Notes: a model not told the origin generated them from the sequence alone. 64,000 nt of DNA from Paenibacillus tundrae (GCF_036884255.1 NZ_CP145605.1:2170001-2234000); one strand, 5' to 3'; counted from the stretch's first letter, positions 24,951-33,868 are shown. Numbers and translations: made by a program.

Positions 24951-25351
24951 TGTTTGAATTTGAAATCCGGCTTCATTTCGTATATTTTGAAGGTGTCTTC
25001 ACGGATGTCAAGGGCAATGATGCGGTCTTCTTTTTGCAAAAAGTGCACATGACCTAAGCGTTCGTTCTCGATTTCTATCCAGCCTTCTTCGGCTAGTTTT
25101 TGAAAATAATCAGGTGGAGGATAGAGACCCAGTTCTCCGCCTATATTTTTCAATTCATAGGTGACAGCTACCTTAATATTGGGATTCCCCGAATTTGTTG
25201 TTAAGTTAATTTGCTTGGCATTGGTTGGAACCGGAAACTGGGCATTTATCGATGAAGCGGTATATCCGGTAATCTCATACCCTGCCCGATTGCAGGCAGT
25301 GGTTAGACCCACAAGACATACGAAGATGAGCAACATAAGCCATTTACGCAA
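24944..25351 (-). CDS. Predicted lipoprotein
   Basis: Protein of 135 residues. Residues 1-20 are a type II signal peptide (MRKWLMLLIFVCLVGLTTAC) with lipobox LTTAC, so the mature protein would be anchored outside the membrane at Cys20. The rest is a small beta-rich domain containing GYPPPDYFQKLAEEGW-like sequence (actually LGLYPPPDYFQKL). No family is recognised. The stop codon lies inside the yuzB terminator. Confidence 0.75.
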   Translation of the reverse strand: MRKWLMLLIFVCLVGLTTACNRAGYEITGYTASSINAQFPVPTNAKQINLTTNSGNPNIKVAVTYELKNIGGELGLYPPPDYFQKLAEEGWIEIENERLGHVHFLQKEDRIIALDIREDTFKIYEMKPDFKFKQK

Positions 25352-25561
25352 AAATGATTCCTCCTCTTAAAACAACTTACTCTAATTAACGAAATGGATA
25401 AGTATAAAGTTACGACATTTTACGTTCGGAAAGGTTGTTTGTCTTAAGGTAAACGAAAAGGTATCCCTTTTTGTAATGTGTCTGAGAAAAAGAGAATAAG
25501 GGAGCCTTGGGTTAACCATCCTATAGAGGTAACAGGAACATGATCCCAAGGAGGAATAACT

Positions 25562-25843
25562 ATGCCGAAGCGTTATGATTCCAGTTTGCAGGCGGGTACA
25601 ACCGTATCTCAGGCGCAGAATGCGGTGAACAAACTTCACTATGCTGTTTCTCAAGCAATGTCTCATCCAACAGAACAAACCATTGAGCAGGCAAGTCGTC
25701 GTTTGGCTCACACCGAACAGGCGATGCGGCAAGCGGAGCGTTCACTTGGTGGTCAAGGCGTGGAATTGGCGGAGGAAATGTTCGCCGAGGAGAAGAGAAG
25801 ATTGAACTCGATCCGGAATCAAAAGCAACCAAAGGATTTCTAA
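25562..25843 (+). CDS. Small helical protein of unknown function
   Basis: Protein of 93 residues, almost wholly alpha-helical by composition, rich in Gln, Ala, Glu and Arg, with no membrane segment and no cysteine. Central repeats such as QASRRLAHTEQAMRQAERSL suggest a helical bundle or coiled coil. A perfect AAGGAGGAA ribosome binding site and a following terminator make it a real, strongly translated gene. I do not recognise a family. Confidence 0.75.
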   Translation: MPKRYDSSLQAGTTVSQAQNAVNKLHYAVSQAMSHPTEQTIEQASRRLAHTEQAMRQAERSLGGQGVELAEEMFAEEKRRLNSIRNQKQPKDF

Positions 25844-25862
25844 ACGTTCCTGTCACCAAACG

Positions 25863-25897
25863 AAACTCGCAGAGCTAACCGCTTTGCGAGTTTTTTT
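25863..25897 (+). terminator. Terminator after the 93-residue helical protein gene
   Basis: AAACTCGC pairs with GCGAGTTT, followed by T to 25897. Confidence 0.9.
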
Positions 25898-25983
25898 GCA
25901 TGTGATCTCCGATGATTCCGCTTGAAATTTTGTCAGAAGGTTAATTAAGCATGAGCAGGCAAATTCCAAGCGGGAGGTAGACG

Positions 25984-26814
25984 ATGACAAAACATATTAC
26001 AGACTGCACGATACTGAACAACGGAGTAACCATGCCATGGCTGGGATTCGGAACATATAAAGCGAAGGGAAAAGAAGTACACCAGGCCGTTGAAACGGCA
26101 TTGGAGGTAGGATACCGGAGTATAGACACTGCTTCCGTCTACGGAAATGAAGAAGAAGTAGGACAAGCCATTGCCAGCAGTGGTATTGCTCGGAATGAAT
26201 TGTTTGTCACAACAAAACTTTGGAATGAGGATCAAGGTTTTGACTCCACCCTTCGCGCATTTGAAGCGAGTCAGAAGGCTCTAGGACTTAATGTCATTGA
26301 CTTATACTTAATCCATTGGCCTGGACGAGATCAATACAAGGAAACGTGGAGAGCGTTTGAACGGTTATATAGTGAGGGGAGTGTACGTGCCATTGGTGTA
26401 AGTAATTTTCAGGTACATCATTTGCGCGATATTATAGATGAAGGCGGCACAGTACCTGCTGTGAATCAGGTGGAATTACATCCGGGCTTGATCCAGCAGG
26501 AATTACAGGACTTCTGTGGGGAGCAAGGCATTCAGCTTGAGGCGTGGAGCCCGATTATGAAAGGCAAGCTAAATAATGAATCCACGTTAAAAGCAATTGC
26601 CCAAAAGTATGGCAAAACACCTGCACAGGTTATTTTGCGTTGGGACATTCAGAATCAGATTGTGACCATTCCGAAGTCCGTGACACCAGAGCGTATCCGT
26701 GAAAATGCAGATATCTTTGACTTTGAATTAACTCCGGATGAGCTTAGACAGATTGATGCTATGGATGCGGACAAACGGACAGGTCCACATCCGGATCAAC
26801 TTTTCTGGGATTAA
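25984..26814 (+). CDS. Aldo/keto reductase
   Basis: NADPH-dependent (beta/alpha)8 reductase of 276 residues, the size of the YvgN/2,5-diketogluconate reductase group. The catalytic tetrad is complete: Asp48, Tyr53 (DTASVYGNE), Lys78 (TTKLW) and His111 (LIHWPG). The cofactor motif IPKSVTPERIRENADIF is near the C-terminus. Substrates are usually small aldehydes such as methylglyoxal. GGGAGGT lies 6 bp before the ATG. Confidence 0.92.
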   Translation: MTKHITDCTILNNGVTMPWLGFGTYKAKGKEVHQAVETALEVGYRSIDTASVYGNEEEVGQAIASSGIARNELFVTTKLWNEDQGFDSTLRAFEASQKALGLNVIDLYLIHWPGRDQYKETWRAFERLYSEGSVRAIGVSNFQVHHLRDIIDEGGTVPAVNQVELHPGLIQQELQDFCGEQGIQLEAWSPIMKGKLNNESTLKAIAQKYGKTPAQVILRWDIQNQIVTIPKSVTPERIRENADIFDFELTPDELRQIDAMDADKRTGPHPDQLFWD

Positions 26815-26982
26815 GGAGTAGGCTCAGTTGTAATACAAGTGTTTAATCATTAGTTAGTGAGGATATGGAACGGATCGTTCTTCCGATCGCTTTGCTTCTA
26901 CAGAATCGATTCCGTTTCCTTTGCTCTAACTGTTTACTAAACAAAAACTTATTACAATGAGCTGTGTGTATGTTATATATAA

Positions 26983-27027
26983 AAAAGCAGCAGGATCGGG
27001 GAGGGTTCCCTTGCTCCTGCTGCTTTT
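26983..27027. terminator. Bidirectional terminator between the aldo/keto reductase and DsbA-family genes
   Basis: AAAAGCAGCAGGA pairs with TCCTGCTGCTTTT. T-runs are on both strands, longest on the minus strand for the DsbA-family gene. Confidence 0.9.
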
Positions 27028-27038
27028 GTGTTTGTTTA

Positions 27039-27770
27039 TTATTTTGAATCGCGCTTTGGAACTTCACAGCCTTCTTCTGTACACACTCCGCTACCTTCAT
27101 TGTCTGCTGCACTTGACTCAACCATCGTGAATGGGGAACGCTCGTCCCATGCTTTCTTGATGGCATCAAGGAACACTTCGTCAGGCTGTGCGCCAGATAT
27201 AGCGAATTTACGATCCAGTACGAAGAACGGTACGCCGCGAATACCGAGCTGTTCGCCTTCAGCTTGATCTGCGCGAACTTGTTCAGCAAATTGATTGCTT
27301 TCCAAGACGACAGCCGCTGCACTACGATCTAATCCCACTTCTTCGGCCAGTTGGAGTAATACCTCATGATCTCCGACATGCTTGCCCTCAATGAACACAG
27401 CTTGGAATAACCGCTCACTTAGCTCAAGCGCTTTGTCTTGAGACTTCGCCCAATGTGTCAAGCGATGAGCAGCGAAAGAGTTGGTAGGTACCATTGCATC
27501 AATGTTGTACTCCAGACCTGCTGTCCGAGCATTGGCATTCATCTGTGCATTCATGCCTTGTGCTTGTTCTTTACTAATATTGTACTTAGAAACTAAGTAA
27601 TCTGTGTTGGTTTTGCCTGTGTGTACTTCAGCATTAGGGTCAAGTTCGAAGCTCTTGAACTCAAATTTCACTTCATTCCGGTGTGGAAATTGCTCCAATA
27701 CATTCTCTAAACGACGTTTACCAATATAGCAGAAAGGGCACATAAAATCAGACCATATCTCAATATTCAT
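27039..27770 (-). CDS. DsbA-family (FrnE-like) oxidoreductase
   Basis: Cytoplasmic thioredoxin-fold protein of 243 residues with an inserted helical domain. The redox motif CPFC is at residues 11-14 (IWSDFMCPFCYIGKRR). GIRGVPFFVLDRKFAISGAQ supplies the cis-proline loop. The last 25 residues add a Cys-containing tail (GVCTEEGCEVPK). No signal peptide, so this is a polyketide-type/FrnE or 2-hydroxychromene isomerase-like member. Its role in thiol or oxidative stress defence is inferred. GGAGG-like AACGGAGGTT precedes the ATG. Confidence 0.9.
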   Translation of the reverse strand: MNIEIWSDFMCPFCYIGKRRLENVLEQFPHRNEVKFEFKSFELDPNAEVHTGKTNTDYLVSKYNISKEQAQGMNAQMNANARTAGLEYNIDAMVPTNSFAAHRLTHWAKSQDKALELSERLFQAVFIEGKHVGDHEVLLQLAEEVGLDRSAAAVVLESNQFAEQVRADQAEGEQLGIRGVPFFVLDRKFAISGAQPDEVFLDAIKKAWDERSPFTMVESSAADNEGSGVCTEEGCEVPKRDSK

Positions 27771-27883
27771 TCGAATAACCTCCGTTTTCTGTACATCAAC
27801 TTTAAATGAAACTATTGTAGTTACAATTATAAAGCGACTTTATATTTTTCGCAAGGGTGCAATTTGCATTGGATAAAAGAAAG

Positions 27884-27921
27884 AAGTGCTGAAGACATAA
27901 ATAGTCTTACATCAGCACTTC
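27884..27921 (-). terminator. Terminator of the LTA synthase gene
   Basis: GAAGTGCTGA pairs with TCAGCACTTC, with inner AAGAC/GTCTT pairing. The minus strand continues with TTTCTTTT. Confidence 0.9.
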
Positions 27922-27929
27922 CGATTTGC

Positions 27930-29909
27930 TTATAGCCCCTCACGCAAGCGTGTAATTAAATCATAGGTAATGATTGTGTCGGATACACGAAGTCGTTTCG
28001 AAGCTTCATCATGTCCTGCCCGGCAGGCGTTAATATCCGTTTCATCACGGGAAGATAAGTCATAGCAGGAACCGTGCTCATAGATGTAATCATCGGACGG
28101 AATATAGAACACAGAACCATCCGTAAACGCACCATTACGCAAAACTACAGTCCGACTAGAGCCATCGTAAACATCATTGCCCATATGGTAGTAGGATTGA
28201 TCGTAAACGCCCAATAGATGGAGCACAGACGGCGTGATATCAAGCTGCCCAGCGGGTTCATCAAAGGTTCCAGCCTCGCCTCCATCTGGGAGATGTACAA
28301 GCAGTGGCACCTCATTCATAATCTGCTCCATATCAAGCTGGTTTAACGATCTACCCAGAAATTTTTCGTATTGCGCCTGTTCCTTAATGGAATTATCGTG
28401 ATCGCCATAGAACATAAATATCGTGTTATCCCATAATCCGCGATTTTTCAAATCCTCGACCAGACTACCCAGTGCTGAATCTACATAATGAACGGATTGC
28501 AGGTAGTTACCGAACATTGTACCTTGGAATTCCCCCACATCAAGCTGCTGTTTATCAACCGGTAGAGCATACGGATGATGACTGGAAAGTGTTATAAGGA
28601 AAGAGTAGAAAGGCTCTGATACCTCGCTATCCATTTTCTCAACAGACTGTCTAAAAAAAGAGAGGTCAGATAAAGACCAGCCAAGTGGATCATCCTGTGC
28701 AAAATCATTTTTGCTATAAAACTTATCATATTTCATATTCTGATACATCGTATAGCGATTCCAGAACCCGCTCTCATAGGCATGAAAGACATTTGTGCTG
28801 TATCCATTGTCCTTCAGGATAGAAGGTAAGGAATCATAGGTATGGTCTGCGTAACGTACAAATGCCGAGCCGATAGGCAAGGGGTGTAACGAAATGTTAG
28901 CTCCAAAATCAGCATCTGATGTCCGGCCCTGCCCGGTCTGGTGATAGAAATGACTGTAATACTGGCTTTCTTTCATTAATTCGTTGAAATGAGGCGTAAT
29001 CTCCTGACCACCGATACTCTGGCCAATCATGAAATTCATAAATGCTTCACCTTGAACGACGATAACGTTACTGTCTTTATATTTACCAAACAGTGCGCTG
29101 TCTGCCTGTGAGGATTGATTCTGTTTTTCGGCAAAAAAGGATTTGACCAGCTCTACATCAGCAAGATCAACTTCAGGTCCTGATCCGATCTGATCCTTGG
29201 CGTAGTTGTACAGATCATAACCGTGGAAAGCCAACAGCCCAGTAACGTTATACATGGAGACATTCCACCAATTGTTATCGAACAGCCCTTTTGCCCAGGT
29301 TTTGCTGTAGTAATAAATCGGCCCAACTGCAAGGGATAGCCCTAACACTAAAGCGATGCTGCCGGCCGTAAAACGACGTGTACGAGTCTTGCTGCGATTG
29401 TGTCCGTAAGGTAGATCATTGTATCCGTACCGACTTGAGCGGGTAGCGCGTGAACGTCTCGTTAGGATGCGTGCAACACCATAGACCACGAATGCCATCC
29501 AGTCGGCAAAGAACAGCAGATCACTAGGTTGAAGAAGGGTTGCAATACTATCTCCAAGTGCATCGACCTGTTTAGCTTGTAAGAGGACAGGAATGGTAAG
29601 GAAATCCTGGAAATAGCGATAATAGACCATATCTGCGTAGATTAGTGCTGTAAGGATTATGTTTAGTGCGATTAGCGATATCTTATAGCCTTTCCGAGGC
29701 AGCCACCATGTCCAAAAGGAAATGAGTAGCAGGGATCCGATCGCGATAATATTGTCCAACAGTCCCATCGTAATGTTGTAAGCATGCAAGTTGTGGTGTA
29801 ACCACATTAATTTGAGTAGCATGAGTGCAATGAATAACAGATACAACGATAAAGGATGATGTAGAAGTCTACGTAGCGTGCTGCTACGTGAAGACGAAGT
29901 GAAAACCAT
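27930..29909 (-). CDS. Lipoteichoic acid synthase family protein
   Basis: Membrane enzyme of 659 residues that polymerises glycerolphosphate from phosphatidylglycerol onto a lipid anchor, or a related primase. Five hydrophobic segments (within about 18-200) precede an extracellular sulfatase-type domain. Glu288 (VVQGEAF) and Thr330 (GQGRTSDADFG) match the metal ligand and nucleophile of LtaS. FYGDHDNS supplies the later metal ligands. A basic Arg/Ser-rich cytoplasmic loop is at about 148-182. Monocistronic. Confidence 0.9.
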   Translation of the reverse strand: MVFTSSSRSSTLRRLLHHPLSLYLLFIALMLLKLMWLHHNLHAYNITMGLLDNIIAIGSLLLISFWTWWLPRKGYKISLIALNIILTALIYADMVYYRYFQDFLTIPVLLQAKQVDALGDSIATLLQPSDLLFFADWMAFVVYGVARILTRRSRATRSSRYGYNDLPYGHNRSKTRTRRFTAGSIALVLGLSLAVGPIYYYSKTWAKGLFDNNWWNVSMYNVTGLLAFHGYDLYNYAKDQIGSGPEVDLADVELVKSFFAEKQNQSSQADSALFGKYKDSNVIVVQGEAFMNFMIGQSIGGQEITPHFNELMKESQYYSHFYHQTGQGRTSDADFGANISLHPLPIGSAFVRYADHTYDSLPSILKDNGYSTNVFHAYESGFWNRYTMYQNMKYDKFYSKNDFAQDDPLGWSLSDLSFFRQSVEKMDSEVSEPFYSFLITLSSHHPYALPVDKQQLDVGEFQGTMFGNYLQSVHYVDSALGSLVEDLKNRGLWDNTIFMFYGDHDNSIKEQAQYEKFLGRSLNQLDMEQIMNEVPLLVHLPDGGEAGTFDEPAGQLDITPSVLHLLGVYDQSYYHMGNDVYDGSSRTVVLRNGAFTDGSVFYIPSDDYIYEHGSCYDLSSRDETDINACRAGHDEASKRLRVSDTIITYDLITRLREGL

Positions 29910-30070
29910 GAATGTTGTCTCCCTTTGTAAAAGTTTTGTTATCGGAATGTAAATGGAGCTTCATTCATTATAGCGTGGCTTGGTTGCTTTTCAACCAGCA
30001 GGTGGCGAATAACCTTAGTATTACGCTGTGTAGTATGGAAATTTCTAAGAGATACCATACAAGTGCGCAC

Positions 30071-30109
30071 AAAAAAAAGAGCGTCCTCTCCTAAAAGGAG
30101 CGAACACTC
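30071..30109 (-). terminator. Terminator of the RNA methyltransferase gene
   Basis: On the minus strand GAGTGTTC-CTCC pairs with GGAG-GGACGCTC through some G-U pairs, followed by eight T. Confidence 0.8.
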
Positions 30110-30127
30110 AGATCATCGCGTTTACGT

Positions 30128-31279
30128 TTAAGCTTGAGTAGATTTATTTCGTGGAGGGAGTGGTCCCAGATACTGATAATATTGGGTCTCGATCCGTCCA
30201 TTAAACAGTTTGCGGCGCTTGTCCGCTTTGTGTCCGAAGTACTCTTCAAATGCTTTGGTGGAGGTGATTGCAAAAAACGACCATGTTGGCATCTCCAGAT
30301 AAGAACGTCCAAGGGAACGGAGCAACTTCTGCACTTCTTTTTCTTCACTCAAACGTTCACCGTAAGGTGGGTTGGTAATGATTACGCCATATTCCCCTTG
30401 TGGTTTTGCGCGGTGAGCAGGAAGAACGCTTACCTCAATATCCTTGGCAAAGCCTGCGCTTTTGATTGCCGCTTGTGCAACTTCAATTGCCTCAGGATCA
30501 ATATCACTACCCGAAATCTGTAATGGTACATCATCACGAACAGCGTCAAAAGCTTCTTCCCGTGCTTGTTCCCATAGTTCAGCAGGGATTACATCCCAAT
30601 TCTCCGAGTTAAATGTGCGGCGAAGCCCTGGTGCGATATTCCAGCCAATCATAGCAGCTTCGATCAGCATGGTGCCTGAACCGCAGCATGGATCGTAGAA
30701 CGGGCGGGAAACATTCCAGCGACTAAGCTGAATCAGAGCAGCTGCCAGTGTTTCTTTAAGCGGCGCTTCCGTAACAAGTTTGCGGTATCCACGTTTGTGA
30801 AGTCCTGGCCCTGTCGTATCGAGCGTAAGCAAAGCGCGGTCATTCAGCAGAATAACCTCAATCACATAGCGTGCTCCATTCTCAGGAAACCATTCCGTGT
30901 GATGAGTGAGCTTTAATTTCTCAACAATCGCCTTTTTGACGATACCTTGGGATGCAGGTACGCTACTCAGCTGGGATTTCTGGGAGCGTCCTTCCACCGG
31001 GAATTCACCATTTGCGGGAATCCATTCTTCCCAAGGCAGTGCTTTGGTGCCCTCAAACAATTCATCAAATGTGGTTGCGGGGAATTCGCCCATGTTAACC
31101 AGCACGCGATCTGAACTTCTCAGCCACAGGTTACAGCGACAAATATCAATATAATCTCCTGTGAAAAATACTCGGCCATTATCGACCCTGGCATCCTCAT
31201 ACCCCAGCTGTTTCAGTTCCCGGGCAACAACGGCCTCAAGTCCCATTGCAGAGGTTGCAATCAATTGCAATCGAGCCAT
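30128..31279 (-). CDS. THUMP-domain RNA methyltransferase (RlmL/YpsC-like)
   Basis: SAM-dependent RNA N2-guanine methyltransferase of 383 residues. The N-terminal half has the ferredoxin-like/THUMP region (ATSAMGLEAVVARELKQLGYED). The C-terminal half has the Rossmann catalytic domain with FYDPCCGSGTMLIEAAM (SAM-binding) and the amino-methyltransferase motif IITNPPYGERL. It corresponds to the small YpsC-type 23S rRNA methyltransferases rather than the double-domain RlmKL. Monocistronic, with a terminator just after it. Confidence 0.9.
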   Translation of the reverse strand: MARLQLIATSAMGLEAVVARELKQLGYEDARVDNGRVFFTGDYIDICRCNLWLRSSDRVLVNMGEFPATTFDELFEGTKALPWEEWIPANGEFPVEGRSQKSQLSSVPASQGIVKKAIVEKLKLTHHTEWFPENGARYVIEVILLNDRALLTLDTTGPGLHKRGYRKLVTEAPLKETLAAALIQLSRWNVSRPFYDPCCGSGTMLIEAAMIGWNIAPGLRRTFNSENWDVIPAELWEQAREEAFDAVRDDVPLQISGSDIDPEAIEVAQAAIKSAGFAKDIEVSVLPAHRAKPQGEYGVIITNPPYGERLSEEKEVQKLLRSLGRSYLEMPTWSFFAITSTKAFEEYFGHKADKRRKLFNGRIETQYYQYLGPLPPRNKSTQA

Positions 31280-31477
31280 ATGAATTCATTCAACTCCATT
31301 TCGAGCCGCAGGAGCTTTCCCTTGGCGGCAATATAGTAACGGTGCGGCCTTGCCGCTTTCCGTGAAAAAACTTACAATGAGTAATGCGGCTTACCCGCAT
31401 AGACTTCAATGCAGGTCATTCGTGTGTAGTGCGTGCGTTGCACTGCGTTGAATAACAAACATTCATTATAAAACATT

Positions 31478-31555
31478 GGCATCCATATGGAAAGCTATCC
31501 AGGGGCATTTATACGGAAAGCTGTCCAAGGGCATCTATATGGAAAGGAATCCAAG
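31478..31555. repeat. Three imperfect 26 bp tandem repeats
   Basis: Units at 31478-31503, 31504-31529 and 31530-31555 share the pattern GGCAT-YTATAYGGAAAG-CTRTCCAAG with a few substitutions each. The array ends 5 bp before the AAGGAGG of the O-methyltransferase gene. The unit length is not a multiple of three, and the array is non-coding in the chosen gene model. Confidence 0.85.
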
Positions 31556-31573
31556 TTTGCAAGGAGGAACTTC

Positions 31574-32209
31574 GTGGTGAATCTGACCCCTGACGAATAT
31601 GTAAATCAATTATTTCAAGAGGATGAGCTCTTGTTAAAAGTTAAAGAGGCCATTCGTGCGAATGGCATGCCGGAGGTTTCAGTGGCTGCGGCGTATGGAC
31701 GCCTGCTGACCTTTCTGGCGAAAACCTCGAAAGCGGAAGCTGTGCTCGAAATTGGTGTGTTGGGCGGGTACAGCGGCATCTGCCTGGCTCGTGGTTTAAG
31801 TGAAGGCGGAAGCTTGACTTCGCTTGAACTGAAAGAAGAGTATGCAGCCATGGCTCGCGGGCATCTGGAGGAAGGTGGATTTGGCAGCCAAGTGCAGTAC
31901 CGGATCGGACCTGCGGCAGAAAGTCTGGAGCAATTGGTACAGGAAGGGCGTACCTTCGACTTCTTCTTTATTGACGCAGATAAGGAAAATTATCCGGTTT
32001 ATCTCGATTATGCGATTCGTTTGGCGCGTCCAGGTGCAGTCATTGTAGGGGATAATTGTTTCCTGCGCGGTCGTACGCTTAATCCGGACAAGCAAGGCCC
32101 GGCTGTGCTTGCTGTGCGTCGTTTCAACGAGCAGATGGCAACTGACCCACGTCTTGTCACAACCATGCTGCCTGACTATGACGGCTTGGCGCTGGCTTGG
32201 GTGAAATAA
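31574..32209 (+). CDS. SAM-dependent O-methyltransferase (family 3, COMT-like)
   Basis: Protein of 211 residues of the bacterial catechol/caffeoyl-CoA O-methyltransferase type. VLEIGVLGGYSGICLA binds SAM. FDFFFIDADKENYPVYLDYA supplies the metal-binding Asp. GAVIVGDNCFLRGR is the third conserved block. AAGGAGG (31561-31567) points to GTG 31574 or GTG 31577. The in-frame extension to 31487 would translate the repeat array and is rejected. The substrate is unknown; related Bacillus proteins methylate RNA or phenolics. Confidence 0.88.
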   Translation: MVNLTPDEYVNQLFQEDELLLKVKEAIRANGMPEVSVAAAYGRLLTFLAKTSKAEAVLEIGVLGGYSGICLARGLSEGGSLTSLELKEEYAAMARGHLEEGGFGSQVQYRIGPAAESLEQLVQEGRTFDFFFIDADKENYPVYLDYAIRLARPGAVIVGDNCFLRGRTLNPDKQGPAVLAVRRFNEQMATDPRLVTTMLPDYDGLALAWVK

Positions 32210-32216
32210 GCGCAAG

Positions 32217-32259
32217 AAAAAAAGGTCGAAGCAGGATAAACCCCAGCTTCGGCCTTTTT
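32217..32259. terminator. Bidirectional terminator between the O-methyltransferase and asparaginase genes
   Basis: AAAGGTCGAAGC pairs with GCTTCGGCCTTT. A/T runs lie on both sides. Shared by the two convergent genes. Confidence 0.92.
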
Positions 32260-32290
32260 CACGTGCATCTGGCAATTGTTCGTTACTGAC

Positions 32291-33502
32291 TTATACCTCT
32301 GGTGTGCCGTATGTTTCAAACCATGTTTTGATCTTTTCAAAATCATCACTGAAGGATAGTCCAAGCATCAATAGAATTCGTGCTTGTTGTGGACTGAGAT
32401 TATCCCCAGCAATAATACCATTACCACCGCCGTAGACGCTACCCGAGCCTGTACGTGTCGTCGTTACAAAAATAACCCCTTCTTCAATCGCTTTTGTACG
32501 AGCTTGTCCCATCGCTCTAGAGATGCCGCCTGCCCCTGTACCGGAGGTGACAATGCCCTTTACGCCGTTTTTCACGAAACCTTCTATAGCTCCGCCCCCT
32601 GCTTCCTGATAGGAGATCACAATCTCCACTTTGGCGAGATCGGCCTTATTGATTTTACTAAGATCAAATGCAGGTTTTGCAGTACCTTCCGGTTTCATCG
32701 CGCGAGCAGGAGCACGGTAAATTCGGATGTTCTCTTCGTCAATATAACCAACAGCACCTAGCATTGGCGTTTCAAAGGTGTCTGTCCGGTAGTCATTGGA
32801 CTTCGTTACACCGCGGGCGAGCTGAATGGTATCATTCAGCATTAACACAGTGCCGAACGACTGGGTTCGGCCGCTGCCGGCCAGTTTGATGGCATTGTAA
32901 AGGTTCGCTTGAGCATCAGAGCCGATTACCGTCCATGGTCGCATAGAGCCTGTGATGACAACAGGTTTATCACTTTGAACCGTCATATCGAGGAAGTAGG
33001 CTATTTCCTCCATCGTATCCGTGCCCGTAGTCACCACCACGCTATCATATTGAGCCAGTGCTTTATCTACCGTTTGAGACAAGTCGTACAGATCGGCCAT
33101 TGTATAGGAGCCTGATCCGGAATTGCCGAACTGCAGTGTGTTCACATCTGCGATCTTCTGCTTATCCGGCAAATCTTTGACCATGTCTGCGATGAGCAGT
33201 GTGCCAGCCTTGTAATTTTGGAAACTGGTTGCGTCCTCTGATTGTCCGGCAATTGTCCCTCCTGTACCAATCACAAGTACATTAGGAAGTGGGGATTGCT
33301 TGGAAGATTCAGGTACAGCCGGGATAGTGGTGTTGCGTGCCGGCGTGGCTGGAGCGCTCTGCACAGTGGCTGTTGTGCCGTTTACCTCTACTGTAGCAGC
33401 TTGAGCAGCAGAAGTTCCCATAGGGGACAGGGAAAGAGTTAGTGCGGTTAGTGCGGCTGTACTCCATACGGCCCAAGGACGAAGGTGAGATGGTTTTTTC
33501 AT
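32291..33502 (-). CDS. ansZ: Secreted type II L-asparaginase
   Basis: Hydrolase of 403 residues converting asparagine to aspartate and ammonia outside the membrane. A Sec signal peptide (about 1-36, ending SAAQA) precedes a Thr/Pro/Ala-rich linker and the enzyme. Both catalytic threonine motifs are present: VIGTGGTIAG, and VVTTGTDTMEEIAYF with its Asp. Two TGTNA-N7-TNACA boxes lie upstream, the nearer at 81-97 bp. Bacillus subtilis ansZ is activated by TnrA through such a site, so nitrogen-limited expression is likely. AAGGAGCG precedes the ATG. Confidence 0.92.
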   Translation of the reverse strand: MKKPSHLRPWAVWSTAALTALTLSLSPMGTSAAQAATVEVNGTTATVQSAPATPARNTTIPAVPESSKQSPLPNVLVIGTGGTIAGQSEDATSFQNYKAGTLLIADMVKDLPDKQKIADVNTLQFGNSGSGSYTMADLYDLSQTVDKALAQYDSVVVTTGTDTMEEIAYFLDMTVQSDKPVVITGSMRPWTVIGSDAQANLYNAIKLAGSGRTQSFGTVLMLNDTIQLARGVTKSNDYRTDTFETPMLGAVGYIDEENIRIYRAPARAMKPEGTAKPAFDLSKINKADLAKVEIVISYQEAGGGAIEGFVKNGVKGIVTSGTGAGGISRAMGQARTKAIEEGVIFVTTTRTGSGSVYGGGNGIIAGDNLSPQQARILLMLGLSFSDDFEKIKTWFETYGTPEV

Positions 33503-33582
33503 GCTGACACGCTCCTTTAAGTGATTTTTGTGTGAGGTATTTTCTTTTTAATATGTAAATAGATTGAGATCATTTTATTTTA

Positions 33583-33599
33583 TGTTAGATAATATGACA
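33583..33599. promoter_or_regulatory. GlnR/TnrA box 1, asparaginase-proximal
   Basis: TGTTAGATAATATGACA matches the TGTNA-N7-TNACA consensus at every fixed position. A CATATT (minus strand of 33550-33555) would place the asparaginase transcription start near 33543, putting the box centre about 48 bp upstream, the position used by TnrA-activated promoters. Confidence 0.7.
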
Positions 33600-33660
33600 A
33601 ATATAGATATTGGTAGAGATAACGTTTACATTCGTAGAATTAGAGAGTTATACTGGATTT

Positions 33661-33680
33661 TTATGCGGTAAACGGCATAA
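33661..33680. repeat. 20 bp near-palindrome between the two nitrogen boxes
   Basis: TTATGC and GCATAA are perfect inverted arms around GGTAAACG. Its position suggests an additional regulator site. The protein is unknown. Confidence 0.3.
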
Positions 33681-33748
33681 TTAAAAAGTATTTTCGTACC
33701 GATTATGAATAGTGAATAATAGTTTTTGCGTTAACTTTGAGATATTTA

Positions 33749-33765
33749 TGTTAATAAATATTACA
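33749..33765. promoter_or_regulatory. GlnR/TnrA box 2, P450-proximal
   Basis: TGTTAATAAATATTACA also fits TGTNA-N7-TNACA perfectly. It lies about 74 bp before the -35 of the P450 promoter and 166 bp from box 1 (centre to centre). In such AT-rich DNA chance matches are possible, but the pair arrangement is typical of GlnR-controlled loci. Confidence 0.6.
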
Positions 33766-33838
33766 TAAAATCTATTCGACAAAATTAAGGTAGTTAGACG
33801 CAGAAGATGGGCCAAGAGGCTTATTTACGTTGATTTAG

Positions 33839-33868
33839 TTGGAATCTCCATCCAGTTGTGTATATAAT
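33839..33868 (+). promoter_or_regulatory. Sigma-A promoter of the cytochrome P450 gene
   Basis: TTGGAA (33839-33844) and TATAAT (33863-33868) are separated by 18 bp. Leader length to ATG 33921 is about 45 bases. Confidence 0.7.

Noticed and set aside
26866..26923. GGAACGGATCG...CGATTCCGTTTCC as a second terminator after the aldo/keto reductase gene
   Set aside because: Arms pair only with bulges and no T-run follows. The hairpin at 26983 is far better.
31478..31555. Tandem repeats considered as a CRISPR remnant
   Set aside because: Units are contiguous, with no spacers, and no cas genes are present.
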